This document shows, in pieces, positions 47,601 to 59,299 of a stretch of DNA of 64,000 nucleotides (the first letter of the stretch is position 1; the number at the start of each line of letters is the position of its first letter). Both the position numbers and the translations under genes were made by a program. Below the pieces are notes generated by a model, which did not search any database, was not told where the DNA came from, and worked only from the letters and a program-made list of their open reading frames with translations. The DNA comes from Beroe forskalii (taxonomy: Eukaryota; Ctenophora; Nuda; Beroida; Beroidae): assembly GCA_011033025.1 (NCBI GenBank), contig WFMF01000004.1:496001-560000 (forward strand), written 5' to 3'.

Positions 47601-50600
47601 TAAAATAGAAGGGCCGTTGCCATGTTCGCACGTTGAGTCTTGATATTTTGCCAAGCCGCGCGCGCAAAATGTACTTTTCATAAATTTTAGCTACGTTTCT
47701 ATGACAACAAAAGCGCGCGCGTGCTGCGCGCGTCAATAAGAAGACCGTTTTTCAATTCAATCCATTCGATTCAATCCAATGTCTTATCTATAGAGGTGTA
47801 TGGGTAAACTACAAACATAACAAAATACTGCATATCGATTTTCTAATTCAAGGATTGACATGAGAGGCGGAAGAGACTAAACTGTGAATCATCAGCGGTT
47901 ACCCTACAGTTGTAAGGTCTCCCTGCCATCTGCGATGTAGGTGTACCATCAGCAGGTGACAAAGGGAAACGGAGGGGTTTCGGCCCACGTACCCCTCACA
48001 GCTTACAACTGCAAGGCTGGGCCACCCAGGACTCCGGATTCCTGAGCAACACAGTTTAGAGGGAAGGGGTAGAAAAAAGAAGGACCTGATCATAATCCCG
48101 TAGATATTTTTTCCTCCATAAGTTTTGAGACCTGATATTATTAATATGACCCCATTGAAGTATGTTTGATTTGGGTAGACTTTCTGAATCATGGACCATT
48201 TTGCATAATTATGCGCATAATTATGCGGGCCAATATAAGAAATCCGTTTTGCCCCAGAAGCATCTACAGACCCCCATATGTAGATCAAAATGACCGCAAT
48301 GGCCAACTTAGTGGGTACGGAAGCCATTTTCAGAGCGATATCTCGAAAGCATAGCTCAGAAAACGCGAAAAACTGATTTGCGACTTATCACTTTGTCTCA
48401 AATCTGCTTATTTTCATCTTATTGTTAGGGACAGTTACAGTAGGAGAAACTGGGAAAAATTGTTTACCAAACGATTTCTTCGTTAATAAAGTACTTCTAT
48501 GGGTCCCTAGTATCACCAAAAAATTTCCAGAACCAAATCCTTGGGCAAAAAGTTATAGCCATTTTAAGTTCCAGGGTATGTGGAATTGTGCCTATCGCAA
48601 ACTTGAAAAAGCTCTAACTTTGGTTCCTTTTGGAGTTGAGAGCAAACCAACCACCTTAAAATGACTGCAATGGGCACATTATGTTAAACGGATCAAGGTC
48701 CCAAAGCCCTCACGGCTTGCGTTTTTGAGTTATGGCCCACAAACCGAATTTTAGTCACCCATGATTCAATAATTGCTTTGAAAGCTATAACTTTGGTCCC
48801 TTTTTGATCTGAAAGCAAATTAACCACTTTAAATGAACCACAATCAGCTCATTATAGGGGTTTGATAATGTTTTGAAGGGCTGCAAACTTTTAGTTTTAT
48901 CAGTTATGGCCAAAAAATGGAATTTTTACCAATCACAAGATCAAACTACGACTTAACTGAAATGATCTCCATCATGGCAGAAGCGTCACAGAAGTACAGA
49001 ACTAGAAGTTACACAGCCCCACCACGTATAATCATTCCTTTGCCTCCTTCAGAAGGCAGATCCGACCCAAATTACCCCTGAAGGTATATCTAACCTTCCA
49101 CCCCTCTTCCCAAACGAATCAAAAAGATACTGAACCAGCACTACATTGATGTCAGCTTCTCACCAGGACAACAGACTAGTCAGACAACACCTTCCTCCAC
49201 GTCTCCACCCACACACCCAACACCAGATCTACGAGATCAGCTACCTCGATTGTTGTACCAAGTACAAAGGACAGGCAAACCACTTCAGGATTAAATTAAA
49301 GAGCTGGAGAGATGATACAGACTCAGTGACGTTGGTGACGACACGGGCAGAGAGTGGAATTTGTTCCTGCCCTAGTGCCCTTCATTCCATGCAATGACTG
49401 GAGTAGTGGTCAAAACATTGCGGATTTCCTGCTTTCCTGGAGCATCATCTCCAGACTCCTCCCCTATAGATCTAACCTTGACCTGACAGAACAAGTAAAG
49501 CTACCATCTCAGCTAAGAAGTCTTCCTTGAACAGAACAGACACTAGACAGTGATACTCACTTACTTCGTGTAGTTTACTCCGGAACCCCATCCTCCCTTG
49601 GATCTCCTTATATTATAGGCACCTTCAAGGTATTGTGATCTGACAGGTCAAGGTGGCACCTGGAGGGGAGGGATTTGAGGATATGGATGCTGCTCCAGCC
49701 AGTTTGCAATTCTTTTTGTGACCAGTCGATACATACATGGAGTGGAGGACAGGAGGGTAGGCGGACTTTATAGCTAACGGACTTTATAGCTAAACCGGTC
49801 AAAATAGCTGAATTTTGATTTAGCTATATCGTCCGCAGTTCGGACTATTTAGCTAAATCTTCCTAGCTGCCCCTCTTCCCCTATCAGTTTAGGTGTTTAG
49901 CTATATAGTCCTCGATTCTCGGACACTACGGCACAGGACTGTAGAGCACTGAACGGCACAAGAAACTACGGCAAAGGACTCTTGGGCACACTTTTCAGTT
50001 TTGGGGCGACGCTACGGCACACTTTGGTTTTAGAGTGGACTCTGCGGCATATTCTAGGCACGGTTGCAGTTAGGGGACAATTTTTTTTCCCATAACGACA
50101 GATGCCTCTCATCAGAGATTCTGCTTGTCAGCTGACCTCATTAGAATTCCGGGACTTATCAGAATCACTCGGTAAAATCTACCGTAGATACTGCTTGTTA
50201 GCTGACCTTATTAGAATTCCGTGCCTATGAGAAGAATATTAAGACTTTACTGCACATAAACTTGGCACCATGGGGAGAATCTTATGACTTAATTGCAATA
50301 ACCTCGGCACCTAGTATAAGAGATGCCTCTTTGCAGGATCCAACCATCAAATCCATTTTTTCGCTATCAATGTACAACAACGAAGAAGTCAAGTTAGTTG
50401 AGGGCGGACGTCGGACAGCTCTGGGTGTCGTGAGGAACTTCGCTCCTTATACCATCATGAGATCATGGTGAACCACATATCCTTCGACGGGATAGAAGGG
50501 GTACACTCGTCTGCGTACCTGGGTCAGACGGTTTATGATGGGGCCCTGAATGGGACATTGATGTTCTCTGATCAGGTGCTACATCGTATCACCACGATAC

Positions 50601-53600
50601 ATTGATGTTATCTGATCATGTGATACATCGTATCGCTGCGACATTAGATTAACAGGTCATCTGGTTAACAGCTGTGAATCGCTACACCGACACGGGATCA
50701 TGTGGTCTGGTTAGGTGGAATCGTACGGTTTGATCAGCTATGGCAAAGCGTAGAGCATTATACCCATACCGAGGAAGGCATTCAACCTATACTGAGGAAC
50801 AGTAAGGTCAGATTTAGCTATATCGTCCGCAGTTCGGACTATTCAGCTAACGGACTAAATAGCTAGAGCTAGGACTTTATAGCTAAATCTACAGAATAAT
50901 TTAGCTATATAAGTATATAGTCCTACAATCGGGCAGGAGCATATTTCACTCTATCTGTCATATCCACAGAGATTCTTCGTCTGTAATCTGTATCATCCTT
51001 TGTGCTCACTCTTTAATTCTATCCAGAAGGGGGCGGTAGGTCTGTCCACTACTCAATTCTACTTAGCAGGGCAGTAGTGATAGCTGATCTCGTAGATCTG
51101 GTGTTGGGTGTCAGGGTGATAGGATGTAAGAAGGGTTTGACTTCTTGAGTTCTGCCTTGGTGAGAATCTCACATTGATGTGTTGGTGCAGTATCTTTTTT
51201 CTAGGTATGGACTATGGAGGGAGGGGTGGAAGGGAAGATATGTCTTGACTTGAGGGATAGTTTGGTTCTGATCAGCCTGTTGATGAGACAACCGATTGGT
51301 ACATTGAACTTGCGTGAAACTTCTGAATCTGCCATGATGGTGTTGTGAAAGAGAACGATTCTGTTCTGGAGGAGAGCCTACTGTCTGTTTCAGTTTGCGA
51401 GAAGTTGCTTGTCTACAACCTACGTGCTGAGGGAAGCAGAGGTTTTGGGTTTGTCTTTTTTCGGATATGATGACAGTGTCTTTTTTGGGAAATGTCGTAC
51501 AGGAGTACAGGAATAGTAGTGGGTGCCAGGCATAGTTGTTGGTGTGTGTGAGCTTCCAATTGAGGTTGACTTGTTCAGGTGGAAGAGGATATTATCAAGG
51601 AAGGGGATGGTTCTATCAGGGGGGATGTTTAAGGTATGGTCGCTAGTCAGGAAGTTGATGAAGAAAGGAATTTGCATGGTTTATGTGTATTTAAAAGTGT
51701 CATGCCATCATTGAAGAAGTGCCAAATGGTTTAAGGAGGGCCTGGGGAGGTGGAGAAGGCTCGACTCTGCAACTCTGATAGATTTGCTAGCTGTATCAAG
51801 TCTCAAGATCAATCATGTGAAACCCAGGTATAACAGTTTATTTAATGGCAGTGGCACCATGATCACCTTGCAAAATAGGGGGTTGGCATCATTTCAGGGG
51901 CAATCCGTTACAACTTGTGAGTCACTACCTAGTGACTCATTAGCTAGTGAATTACTACCTTGTGAGTGACTTACATTGCATATGGACCGATATTTTGTGG
52001 AAAATAATATATTTCTACTCTTACAGTATCATTAATGGAAATATTGACCAATTGATGGGATTCTATATTGGCATGCTATTGTCTTTTGTCTAAAATGTGT
52101 TTGTTTTCTCGAAATTGGTCATAGTGTGATTGGTTCGATGTAATTTCCAGAGAAAGAGTCCAACCCCAATCCCTCATTGAAAAATCATCAAGCAGGTGAT
52201 GGAAAATCGGTTTTTGGGCCATAACTCAAAAACGCAAGCCCTGAGGGCTTTTGGACCTTGATCCGTTTAACATAATGTGCCCATTGCAGTCATTTTAAGG
52301 TGGTTGGTTTGCTCTCAACTCCAAAAGGAACCAACGTTAGAGCTTTTTCAAGTTTGCGATAGGTACAATTCCACATACCCTGGAACTTAAAATGGCCATA
52401 ACTTTTTGCCCAAGGATTTGGTTCCGGAAATTTTTTAGTGACACTAGGGACCCATAGAAGTACTTTATTAATGAAGAAATCGTTTGGTAAACAATTTTTC
52501 CCAGTCTCTCCTACTGTAACTGTCCCTAACTATAAGGTGAAAATATGCAGATTTGAGACAAAGCAATAAGTCGCAAATCAGTTTTCGCGTTTTCTGAGCT
52601 ATGCTTTTGAGATATCGCTCTGAAAATGGCTTCCGTACCCACTAAGTTGGCCATTGTGGTCATTTTGAACTACATATGGAGGTCTGTAGATGCTTCTGGG
52701 GCAAAACGGATTTCTTATATTGGCCCGCATAATTATGCAAAATGGTCCATGATTCAGAAAGTCTACCCAAGTCAAAAATACTTCAATTGGGTCATATTAA
52801 TGATATCAGGTCTCAAAACTTATGGAGGAAAAAATATCTACGGGATTATGGTCAGGTCCAGGACTATCAGTGATAAATAAATCTGATCTTGTGGCCCAAG
52901 TAACCGATGAAAACAAATGCTAAATGAATTTAAGGAGATCACAGATCATTAAAATCATACTGTTTAATCATTCCATATCAATCGCCTTGTTGATATTTGC
53001 AAACCCTTTCCGACTTTCAGATAATTATTTCAATATTTCAAGCTTTTTACCTGTATCACCGACGATCATGACAGAATGCCTTGAATTCTTCGTTTCATAC
53101 AGCTGGATAATCTTCGTAATAATGACCGGAACTCGTTGTAGATTGTCCGCTGTGAGTTGAGTCTCGATGGCGGTCTGTAGGTCACCGTAGTTGAGTACGG
53201 GGGTTTCAACGCCAGGGAAGAGATCTTGTACGATACCGTTGAAGAGGGGCGTGTCATCTGGAGAGAAAGAAGTGTAAATTTAGATATTTTGGGTTCAAAA
53301 TTTCGTCTGCAGTTACAAGAAGTTCATATATATTTATGGCAATAAAGCTGTAAATTGACACCTTCAAAATACTGAAATATTCTAACCTTACGCTGAAAAT
53401 TTCCCCAATTTTCTCTCTCTCTCCAGACTAACCGGATGTAAGTTTAGCGACGTTCATGTCCTTCATAGCAAGCAGTAAGATCTCTTCATCAGGATACTCA
53501 GTCAGGGCTCGTTTCTTCCTTCCCGCGTACTTCAGCACAGAGACCAGAGCTCTGAGACCAAAATCGTAGTGCTCTTGTTGGGAGAGTTGCTGTACGGCCA

Positions 53601-53634
53601 GCGAGTAGAGGGTGAAGACTTTCTTAGCGAGCAC
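35694..53634 (-). CDS. DNAH2: Axonemal dynein heavy chain, DNAH2-like, 3' half of gene (partial)
   Basis: Seventeen exons (5' to 3', minus): 53634-53433, 53257-53051, 47440-47287, 46796-46604, 46064-45904, 45717-45579, 45402-45298, 45133-45012, 44784-39847, 39664-39439, 39277-39129, 39007-38904, 38729-38608, 38410-38268, 38043-37891, 36504-36324, 35854-35694; about 2,486 residues, AAA2 to C-terminus. P-loops: AAA2 GDTGSGKS, AAA3 GPVGTGKT, AAA4 GVGGSGRQS. The stalk coiled coil and microtubule-binding domain follow, then AAA5, AAA6 and a C-terminal domain ending RGTALLLSLDT. The end (GAGWDRKNCCLVEA, CPCYYYPDRAG) matches inner-arm DNAH2 best by memory. It is a ciliary motor ATPase. Tail, linker and AAA1 lie beyond the window. 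One exon is 4.9 kb. A one-base deletion in a G-run (44312-44315; C on the coding strand) breaks its frame. Two junctions lack 3' AG (before 46796 and 35854); the 45297/45133 junction is off by one G. Confidence 0.92.
47441..48039. other. Dynein intron sequence with GC-rich patches
   Basis: Start of the 5.6-kb intron between dynein exons 2 and 3 (minus strand). It contains GCGCGCG-rich patches near 47655 and 47712 like those at 16 kb and 31.97 kb. No coding sequence recognised. Confidence 0.5.
48092..48327 (-). pseudogene. Signal-peptide ORF in repeat R1, copy 1
   Basis: Starts MASVPTKLAIAVILIYIWGS, a clear signal-peptide-like start, and continues ASGAKRISYIGPHNYA, KWSMIQKVYPNQTYFNG, SGLKTYGGKNIYGIM before running into unrelated sequence. 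It looks like a first exon or 5' gene fragment. I do not recognise the family. A closely similar copy lies at 52626-52880 (plus), and a decayed third copy near 59349. Confidence 0.4.
49756..50933. mobile_element. 1178-bp insertion with CAGGAG target duplication
   Basis: CAGGAG occurs just before (49750-49755) and just after (50934-50939). The homologous sequence in copy 2 (near 57945) has a single CAGGAG (complement CTCCTG), so the interval is an insertion. The ends are imperfectly inverted: TAGGCGGACTTTATAGCTAA on the left, TTAGCTATAT, then TATAGTCCTA on the right, with TTTAGCTATATCGTCCGCAG units at both sides (about 49820 and 50816). A 69-codon frame (50262-50471) has no recognised domain. 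The superfamily is unknown. Confidence 0.75.
52195..52880 (+). repeat. Partial copy of repeat R1 with signal-peptide ORF
   Basis: Matches the reverse complement of 48090-48750 and 58930-59500. It includes GGGCCATAACT, TTTAACATAATGTGCCCATT and ATAGAAGTACTTTATTAATG. At 52626-52880 it reads MASVPTKLAIVVILNYIWRS, then ASGAKRISYIGPHNYAKWS and GLKTYGGKNIYGIMV, differing from the 48-kb copy at about a dozen residues, with most of the frame kept open. Confidence 0.75.
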
Positions 53635-54984
53635 CTGAGGAGGTTGGAGTTTGAGTATTGAACCGGTAAATTGGGAGGAATATCATGCAATTGATCAGGT
53701 AGGGTGTTGAGTATTGGAGTAGTGAGGGGTAGACTGGGAGAATCGTCATTCGGTTGATCAGGTTATGTAGGGTTTTAATAAGTAATAGATAGGGGAAATC
53801 ATTCAGTGAATAAGAGGGGAATTGAGAGGTAGTGAGGGGTTTCAGATGGACATTGGGTGGGTGTTTTGATACATCATAAATGTTTAGAGCATTGCTGGCT
53901 GGTTTATGGAGGTTGCGTAGATTAACATTTGAAGTTCAGAGTAAGCATGATAGTCATGACCAAAAGCTCAGAATAAATATATAATGATGATGGAATGATG
54001 ACAAGCGTACACCTCAATAAAGGTGTGCATATACTTCTATGACTGTCATTGAGCTAGCTTAATAGAGTTTTAATGAACTAACTAATTCACAGCACCTAAA
54101 GTTCGAATCATTAGTTTATTCCAACTGCTCAACTGGTTGTTCACTTCATGAGAGACAGATACCTATCCTTCAACTCAATTTACTGCGTCGTTCATTGATT
54201 AGATGAAACCCATATGTAAATATCTTAGTATGTGATTATCTAGCATCTGCAGCAATTGTGTTGCAGTTGGTACACTAGAGTGGTAGCACTTCACCTATAG
54301 AGCTAAGCTAAAGTCTACATTTGAGTATGTGAGTACCAACTTACTTCTGGAAAAGTTGTACATAATCATTGGAACAGGTGTGCTCAACCAGGTCATTTTT
54401 CTATGCTAGAAAAAGCCACATCATGGATTTAAATGAAGTTCAATTTTTACAAAATGGTTTTTTTATGTCAAGTTTTCATCACTATCTCTTGTATTGGTAA
54501 ACAAAAGCTACTGAAATCATAAATAAATAATCATAAAGAACGCTTTTTTCGATTGCTGCTTCATTGTAAAAAGAAAGAAATCTAGAGTTAACATTTCTAC
54601 AACTGCTTTAACGCTTTGTTATCCTGAATATTATTATCGCAACTGTTATACCTACTCTATTATAATTGTATAATCAAGTTTTGTACAATAGGTACTCTCG
54701 CCAATATATCACCTTTGCATCTTAGTGATATACTCAATACTCATTCACAGAGTGTTCCTGGTGAAGTGGTAGCTCTGTAATGATCTATATTGACTAGAAT
54801 GTGTCATTGTTGACTGCTCTAGTTATCTAGTTAACGCCAGTTATTTAGTTATTAACGAAGAATAGGTAGGAACTTTGATGTGCTAAACACTAATTTACAA
54901 GTCGATAATTAGTATTTTAGTATATTGCCTCAAGGATTACTGACTTACTGACACCTTTCTTACTTTGAAGTTTTTGACCTGAAA
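53635..54984. other. Dynein intron, no further exon recognised
   Basis: Sequence upstream of the first visible dynein exon. I looked for AAA1/linker exons on the minus strand and found none. AT-rich; no repeats recognised. Confidence 0.5.
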
Positions 54985-55093
54985 AAGTTTTTAAAGCAAA
55001 TCTATCAGAGTTGCAGAGTCGAGCCTTCTTCACCTCCCCAGGCCCTCCTTAAACCATTTGGCACTTCTTCGATGATGGCATGACACTTTTAAA

Positions 55094-55935
55094 TCTTACT
55101 ACATATATTATATAATGCGTGTTGTTAATATATATATATATTTATTTATTTATGGCTGGCGATTCGTTTTCACGTTAGCATCAAAATTATATTTTAATCG
55201 TGTTGCAAGATAGTTACAATGAATCAGAAAAATATAGAAAATTTTTGTGGTCACCTTGAGGGTCGGGGGCCACGCCTTTTTTTTTAAAAATTAAACTTTC
55301 GAATTTTTTTCAAAATTCCTTCGCCATCGAGTTGCTTATGATGAATAAAAATTTTGAGAATTTTGTCCGAATTATTGGGTCATTCTGAGAGGCGTGGAGA
55401 CCACGCCTTTTTTTTCCGCAAAATTGAACTTTCGAATTTTTTTCAAAAATTTCTTCGCCATCGAGTTGCTCATGATGAATAAAAATTTTGAGAATTTTGT
55501 CCGAATTATTGGGTCACTTGAGGGGCGTGGTAGGCCACGCCCTTTTTTTCGCAAAAATTAAACTTACGAATTTTTTCAAAATTCCTTCGCCATCGAGTTC
55601 CTTATGATGAATACTAATTTTGAGAATTTTGTCCGAATTATTGGGTCACCCTGAGGGGTGTGGGAGGCCACGCCCTTTTTTCCCGCGAAAATCAAATTTT
55701 CGAATTTTTTCAAAATTCCTTCGCTATGGAGTTGCTTATGATGAGTAAAGGTTTTAAGAATATTGTCGGCAATATTGGATTACGGCCGTTGGGGGCGTGG
55801 GAAGCTTTTTTTCACAGAAATTAAAGTTTCGAATTTCCCCTCCAAACTCGCACGGTCAAATCACTGTAAGGGACATGTGGCTGTTAGCTCATGCGGCTGC
55901 CATCATTCGCCGTCCGTAGGACGGGAACCGACTAG
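55094..55935 (+). mobile_element. Non-autonomous Helitron, copy 2
   Basis: Starts TCTTACTACATA after A (55093) and ends GAACCGACTAG before T (55936), with hairpin CCGTCCGTAGGACGG about 7 nt before CTAG. The same sequence without the insertion is seen, inverted, at 51684-51700 (TTTTAAATACACATAAACC read on the minus strand), which fixes the insertion point between A and T. The interior has about four ~145-bp repeats and a short TA microsatellite. Open frames inside (for example 55372-55554 and 55763-55978) are not genes. Confidence 0.92.
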
Positions 55936-56462
55936 TACACATAAACCATGCAAACTCCTTTCTTCATCAACTCCCTGACTAGCGACCATACCTTAAACAT
56001 CCCCCCTGATAGAACCATCCCCTTCCTTGATATCATCTTCCATCTGAACAAGTCAACCTCAATTGGGAAGCTCACACACACCAACATCCATGCCTGGCAC
56101 CCACTACTATTCCTGTACTTCTGTACTACATCTCCCAAAAAAGACACTGTCATCAGATCCTAAAAAAGACAAACCCAAAACCTCTGCTCCCCTCAGCACG
56201 TAGGTTGTAGAAAAGTAACTTCTCGCAACAGACTGAAACAGACAGTTGGCTCTCCTCCAAAACAGAATCGTTCTCTTTCACAACACCATCATGGCAGATT
56301 CAGAAGTTTCACGCAAGTTCAATATACCAATCTGTTGTCTCATCAACAGGCTGATCAGAACCAAACTATCCCTCAAGTCAAGACATATCTTCTCTTCCAC
56401 CCCTCCCTCCATAGTCCATACCTAGAAAAAAGATGCTGCACCAACACATCACCAACACATCA

Positions 56463-57717
56463 CTTCTCTTATTTCTACTTATCGTTTGTTTCAAATTTCG
56501 GTCTCTGACTTTTAACAGTACCAGTAAGTCGACACCATCCGTCTACCTTCCACCTTGTGGTTGTGGACTTGTGAAAACAGCAATGACGAGTGAACTTCAA
56601 TCATTGATGAAACGAATTGACGAACTTTTCTTCTACGGTATTCAAGCTTGGGGAAATGAAGGTGAGGGCAAAAAAGCATCGAGAAGCGATTGAACAAAGC
56701 ACCGATGGCAGAATTGACCTAGTCTGTTTTCATGTCTCTACGATACCAAAAATACTTTGAAGAGTCATATTAAGGAAACCGAAGTTTGTGAAGAGGAAAG
56801 ACTGAAAAATCGATTCGCTCAATTCCAGCATCGGAGAAGGATTATCATTCCAGGCCTCACTAATGAACATTAATTCTTGACGAAGTAAAAGAAAACAACA
56901 AGAAAATATCGGAACTAAAGGAAAGTCTCGAGAACCAGTCTGAGAAGGTATACAGAAGCAAAAGAAGGTTTCGTCTATGCCGAAATACTAAAGAAGTCAA
57001 CCGAAACAAAGGTAGAGACTTGCAAAGCAACCACAGAAGTTTGCAGCAAATGGTTAGAGATGAAAGCTTCCCCAGCCGAAGGAAAAAACCTGATCTTCTG
57101 GAATTCCAGGAATTGTTGATAAGGAAAAACGCAACTTTGACTACAGTAGTGGTATCGAAGATGTCTTGACTGAGTTAGGAACCAAGTTGGTTTTTCTTTA
57201 AAACCTAATTATATCGAACTACTGAAGAAATCAGATGAGAGCTATTACTCAAAGAAGATCAATCGAGCTACCTGTACACTTGTGTGTGCAGTTCCAGAGT
57301 GAAGAAATAGCAGCGAAGATTCTGAAGAGTGCTAAGGGTCTGAGATATACTTCCTTCAGTAAAGTATATTGCCCTGATAGAACTATTGAGGAACGCAATG
57401 CGAGGGCTAAACTTGTTGAACAATTAAAAAAATAAAGATCACCTTCAGCCATCAACAAAATGGGCCATCCGAAGGGTGAAGAGTTGACTGTGGTCCAATA
57501 AATGAATCCAATTGTCCCAGTAGTAGAGAACACAAACAACGACTCGGACTCTGGTATGAAGTATGACTTATGAGGAGTCAACTGTCACCTAATGAATACG
57601 AACTCTGAATTTTACTTAATTTTATCAAAGTGTTGAATTTAAGCGGGTCTTAGGGATTCTTTTTTGAATATGTGAGTTCCCGGAGGGGAAAATCTTATTA
57701 TTATTATTATTATTATC
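56463..57717 (+). mobile_element. Truncated non-LTR retrotransposon (ORF1 remnant) with (TTA)n tail
   Basis: The interval interrupts the composite repeat; the uninterrupted sequence is seen inverted near 51165-51190. Broken plus-strand frames read MTSELQSLMKRIDELF (coiled-coil start), then KEKRNFDYSSGIEDVLTELG, then at 57235-57435 VQFQSEEIAAKILKSAKGL and CPDRTIEERNARAKLVEQLK. That last segment is typical of the ORF1 RRM-like protein of non-LTR elements. The element ends in (TTA)n at 57699-57715, as many LINEs do. A 3-4 bp ATCA may be a target duplication. Stops and frameshifts show it is dead. Confidence 0.65.
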
Positions 57718-59299
57718 AATGTGAGATTCTCACCAAGGCAGAACTCAAGAAGTCAAACCATTCTTACACCCTGACACCCAACACCAGATCTACGAGATCA
57801 GCTATCACTACTGCCCTGCTAAGTACAATTGAGTAGTGGACAGACCTACCGCCCCCTTCTGGATAAAATTAAAGAGTGAGCACAAAGGATGATACAGATT
57901 ACAGACAAAGAATCTCTGTGGATATGACAGATAGAGTGAAATATACTCCTGCCCTCCACTCCATGTATGTATCAACTGGTCACAAAAGATTTGCAAACTG
58001 GCTGGAGCAGTATCCATTTCCTCAAATCCCTCCCCTCCAGGTGCCACCTTGACCTGTCAGATCAAAATACCTTGAAGGTGCCTATAATATAAGGAGATCC
58101 TAGGGAGGATGGGGTTCCGGAGTGAACTACACGAAGTAAGTGAGTAGCACTGTCTAGTGTCTGTTCTGTTCAAGGAAGACTTCTTAGCTGAGATGGTAGC
58201 TTTACTTGTTCTGTCAGGTCAAGGTTAGATCTATAGGGGAGGAGTCTGGAGATGATGCTCCAGGAAATCCGCAATGTTTTGACCACTACTCCAGTCATTA
58301 CATGGAATGGGGGACAGGAACAAATTCCACTCTCTGCCCGTGTTGTCACCAACGTCACTGAGTCTGTATCATCTCTCCAGCTCTTCATTTTAATCCTGAA
58401 GTGGTTTGCCTGTCCAGTGTCCATTGTACTTGGTACAACAGTCGAGGTAGCTGATCTCGTAGATCTGGTGTTGGGTGTGTGGGTGGAGACGTGGAGGGAG
58501 GTGTTGTCTGACTAGTATGTTGTCCTGGTTAGAAGCTGACATCAATGTAGTGCTGGTTCAGTAACTTTTTGATTTGTTTGGGGAGAGGGGTGGAAGGTTT
58601 GATATATCTTCAGGGGTAATTTGGGTCGGATCTGCCTTCTGAAGGAGGCAAAGGAATGATTATATGTGGTGGGGCTGTGTAACTTCTAGTTCTGTGACGC
58701 TTCTGCCATAATAGAGATCATTTCAGTAAAGTCGTAGTATGATCTTGTGATTGGTAAAAATTCCATTTTTTGGCCATACAGTAACTGAAAAACTAAAAGT
58801 TTGCAGCCCTTCAAAACATTATCAAACCCCTATAATGAGCTGATTGTGGTTCATTTAAAGTGGTTAATTTGCTTTCAGATCAAAAAGGGACCGAAGTTAC
58901 AGCTTTCAAAGCAATTATTGAATCATGGGCGACTAAAATTCGGTTTTTGGGCCATAACTGAAAAACGCAAGCCCTGAGGGCTTTGGGACCTTGATCCGTT
59001 TAACATAATGTGCCCATTGCAGTCATTTTAAGGTGGTTGGTTTGCTCTCAACTCCAAAAGGAACCAAAGTTAGAGCTTTTTCAAGTTTGCGATAGGCACA
59101 ATTCCACATACCCTGGAACTTAAAATGGCCATAAGTTTTTGCCCAAGGATTTGGTTCTTGAAATTTTTTGGTGATACTAGGGACCCATAGAAGTACTTTA
59201 TTAATGAAGAAATCGTTTGGTAAACAATTTTTCCCAGTTTCTCTACTGTAACTGTCCCTAATCTGTTATATGGTGAAAAGGCAATTTGAGACAAAGTGA

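Larger units (their letters stand above)
48040..51790 (-). mobile_element. Composite repeat, inverted copy 1 (possible Penelope-like remnant)
   Basis: The reverse complement of this interval matches 54985-59540 along its length, once a nested insertion is removed from each. On the minus strand, 51677-51420 encodes MQIPFFIN, then HTLNIPPDRTIPFLD and later HLN. The PFLD plus (in copy 2) LTHTN spacing resembles the segment after the reverse transcriptase core of Penelope/DIRS-type elements. A plus-strand stretch near 49220-49320 reads QIYEISY and YKGQANHFRIKLKSW, resembling a GIY-YIG endonuclease (inference). All frames are broken. The distal part (48090-48980) is the segment called R1 below. 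Confidence 0.6.

Noticed and set aside
50262..50471. 69-codon frame inside the 1178-bp insertion
   Set aside because: Reads like protein but has no recognised family and no context; kept only as a note in the element.
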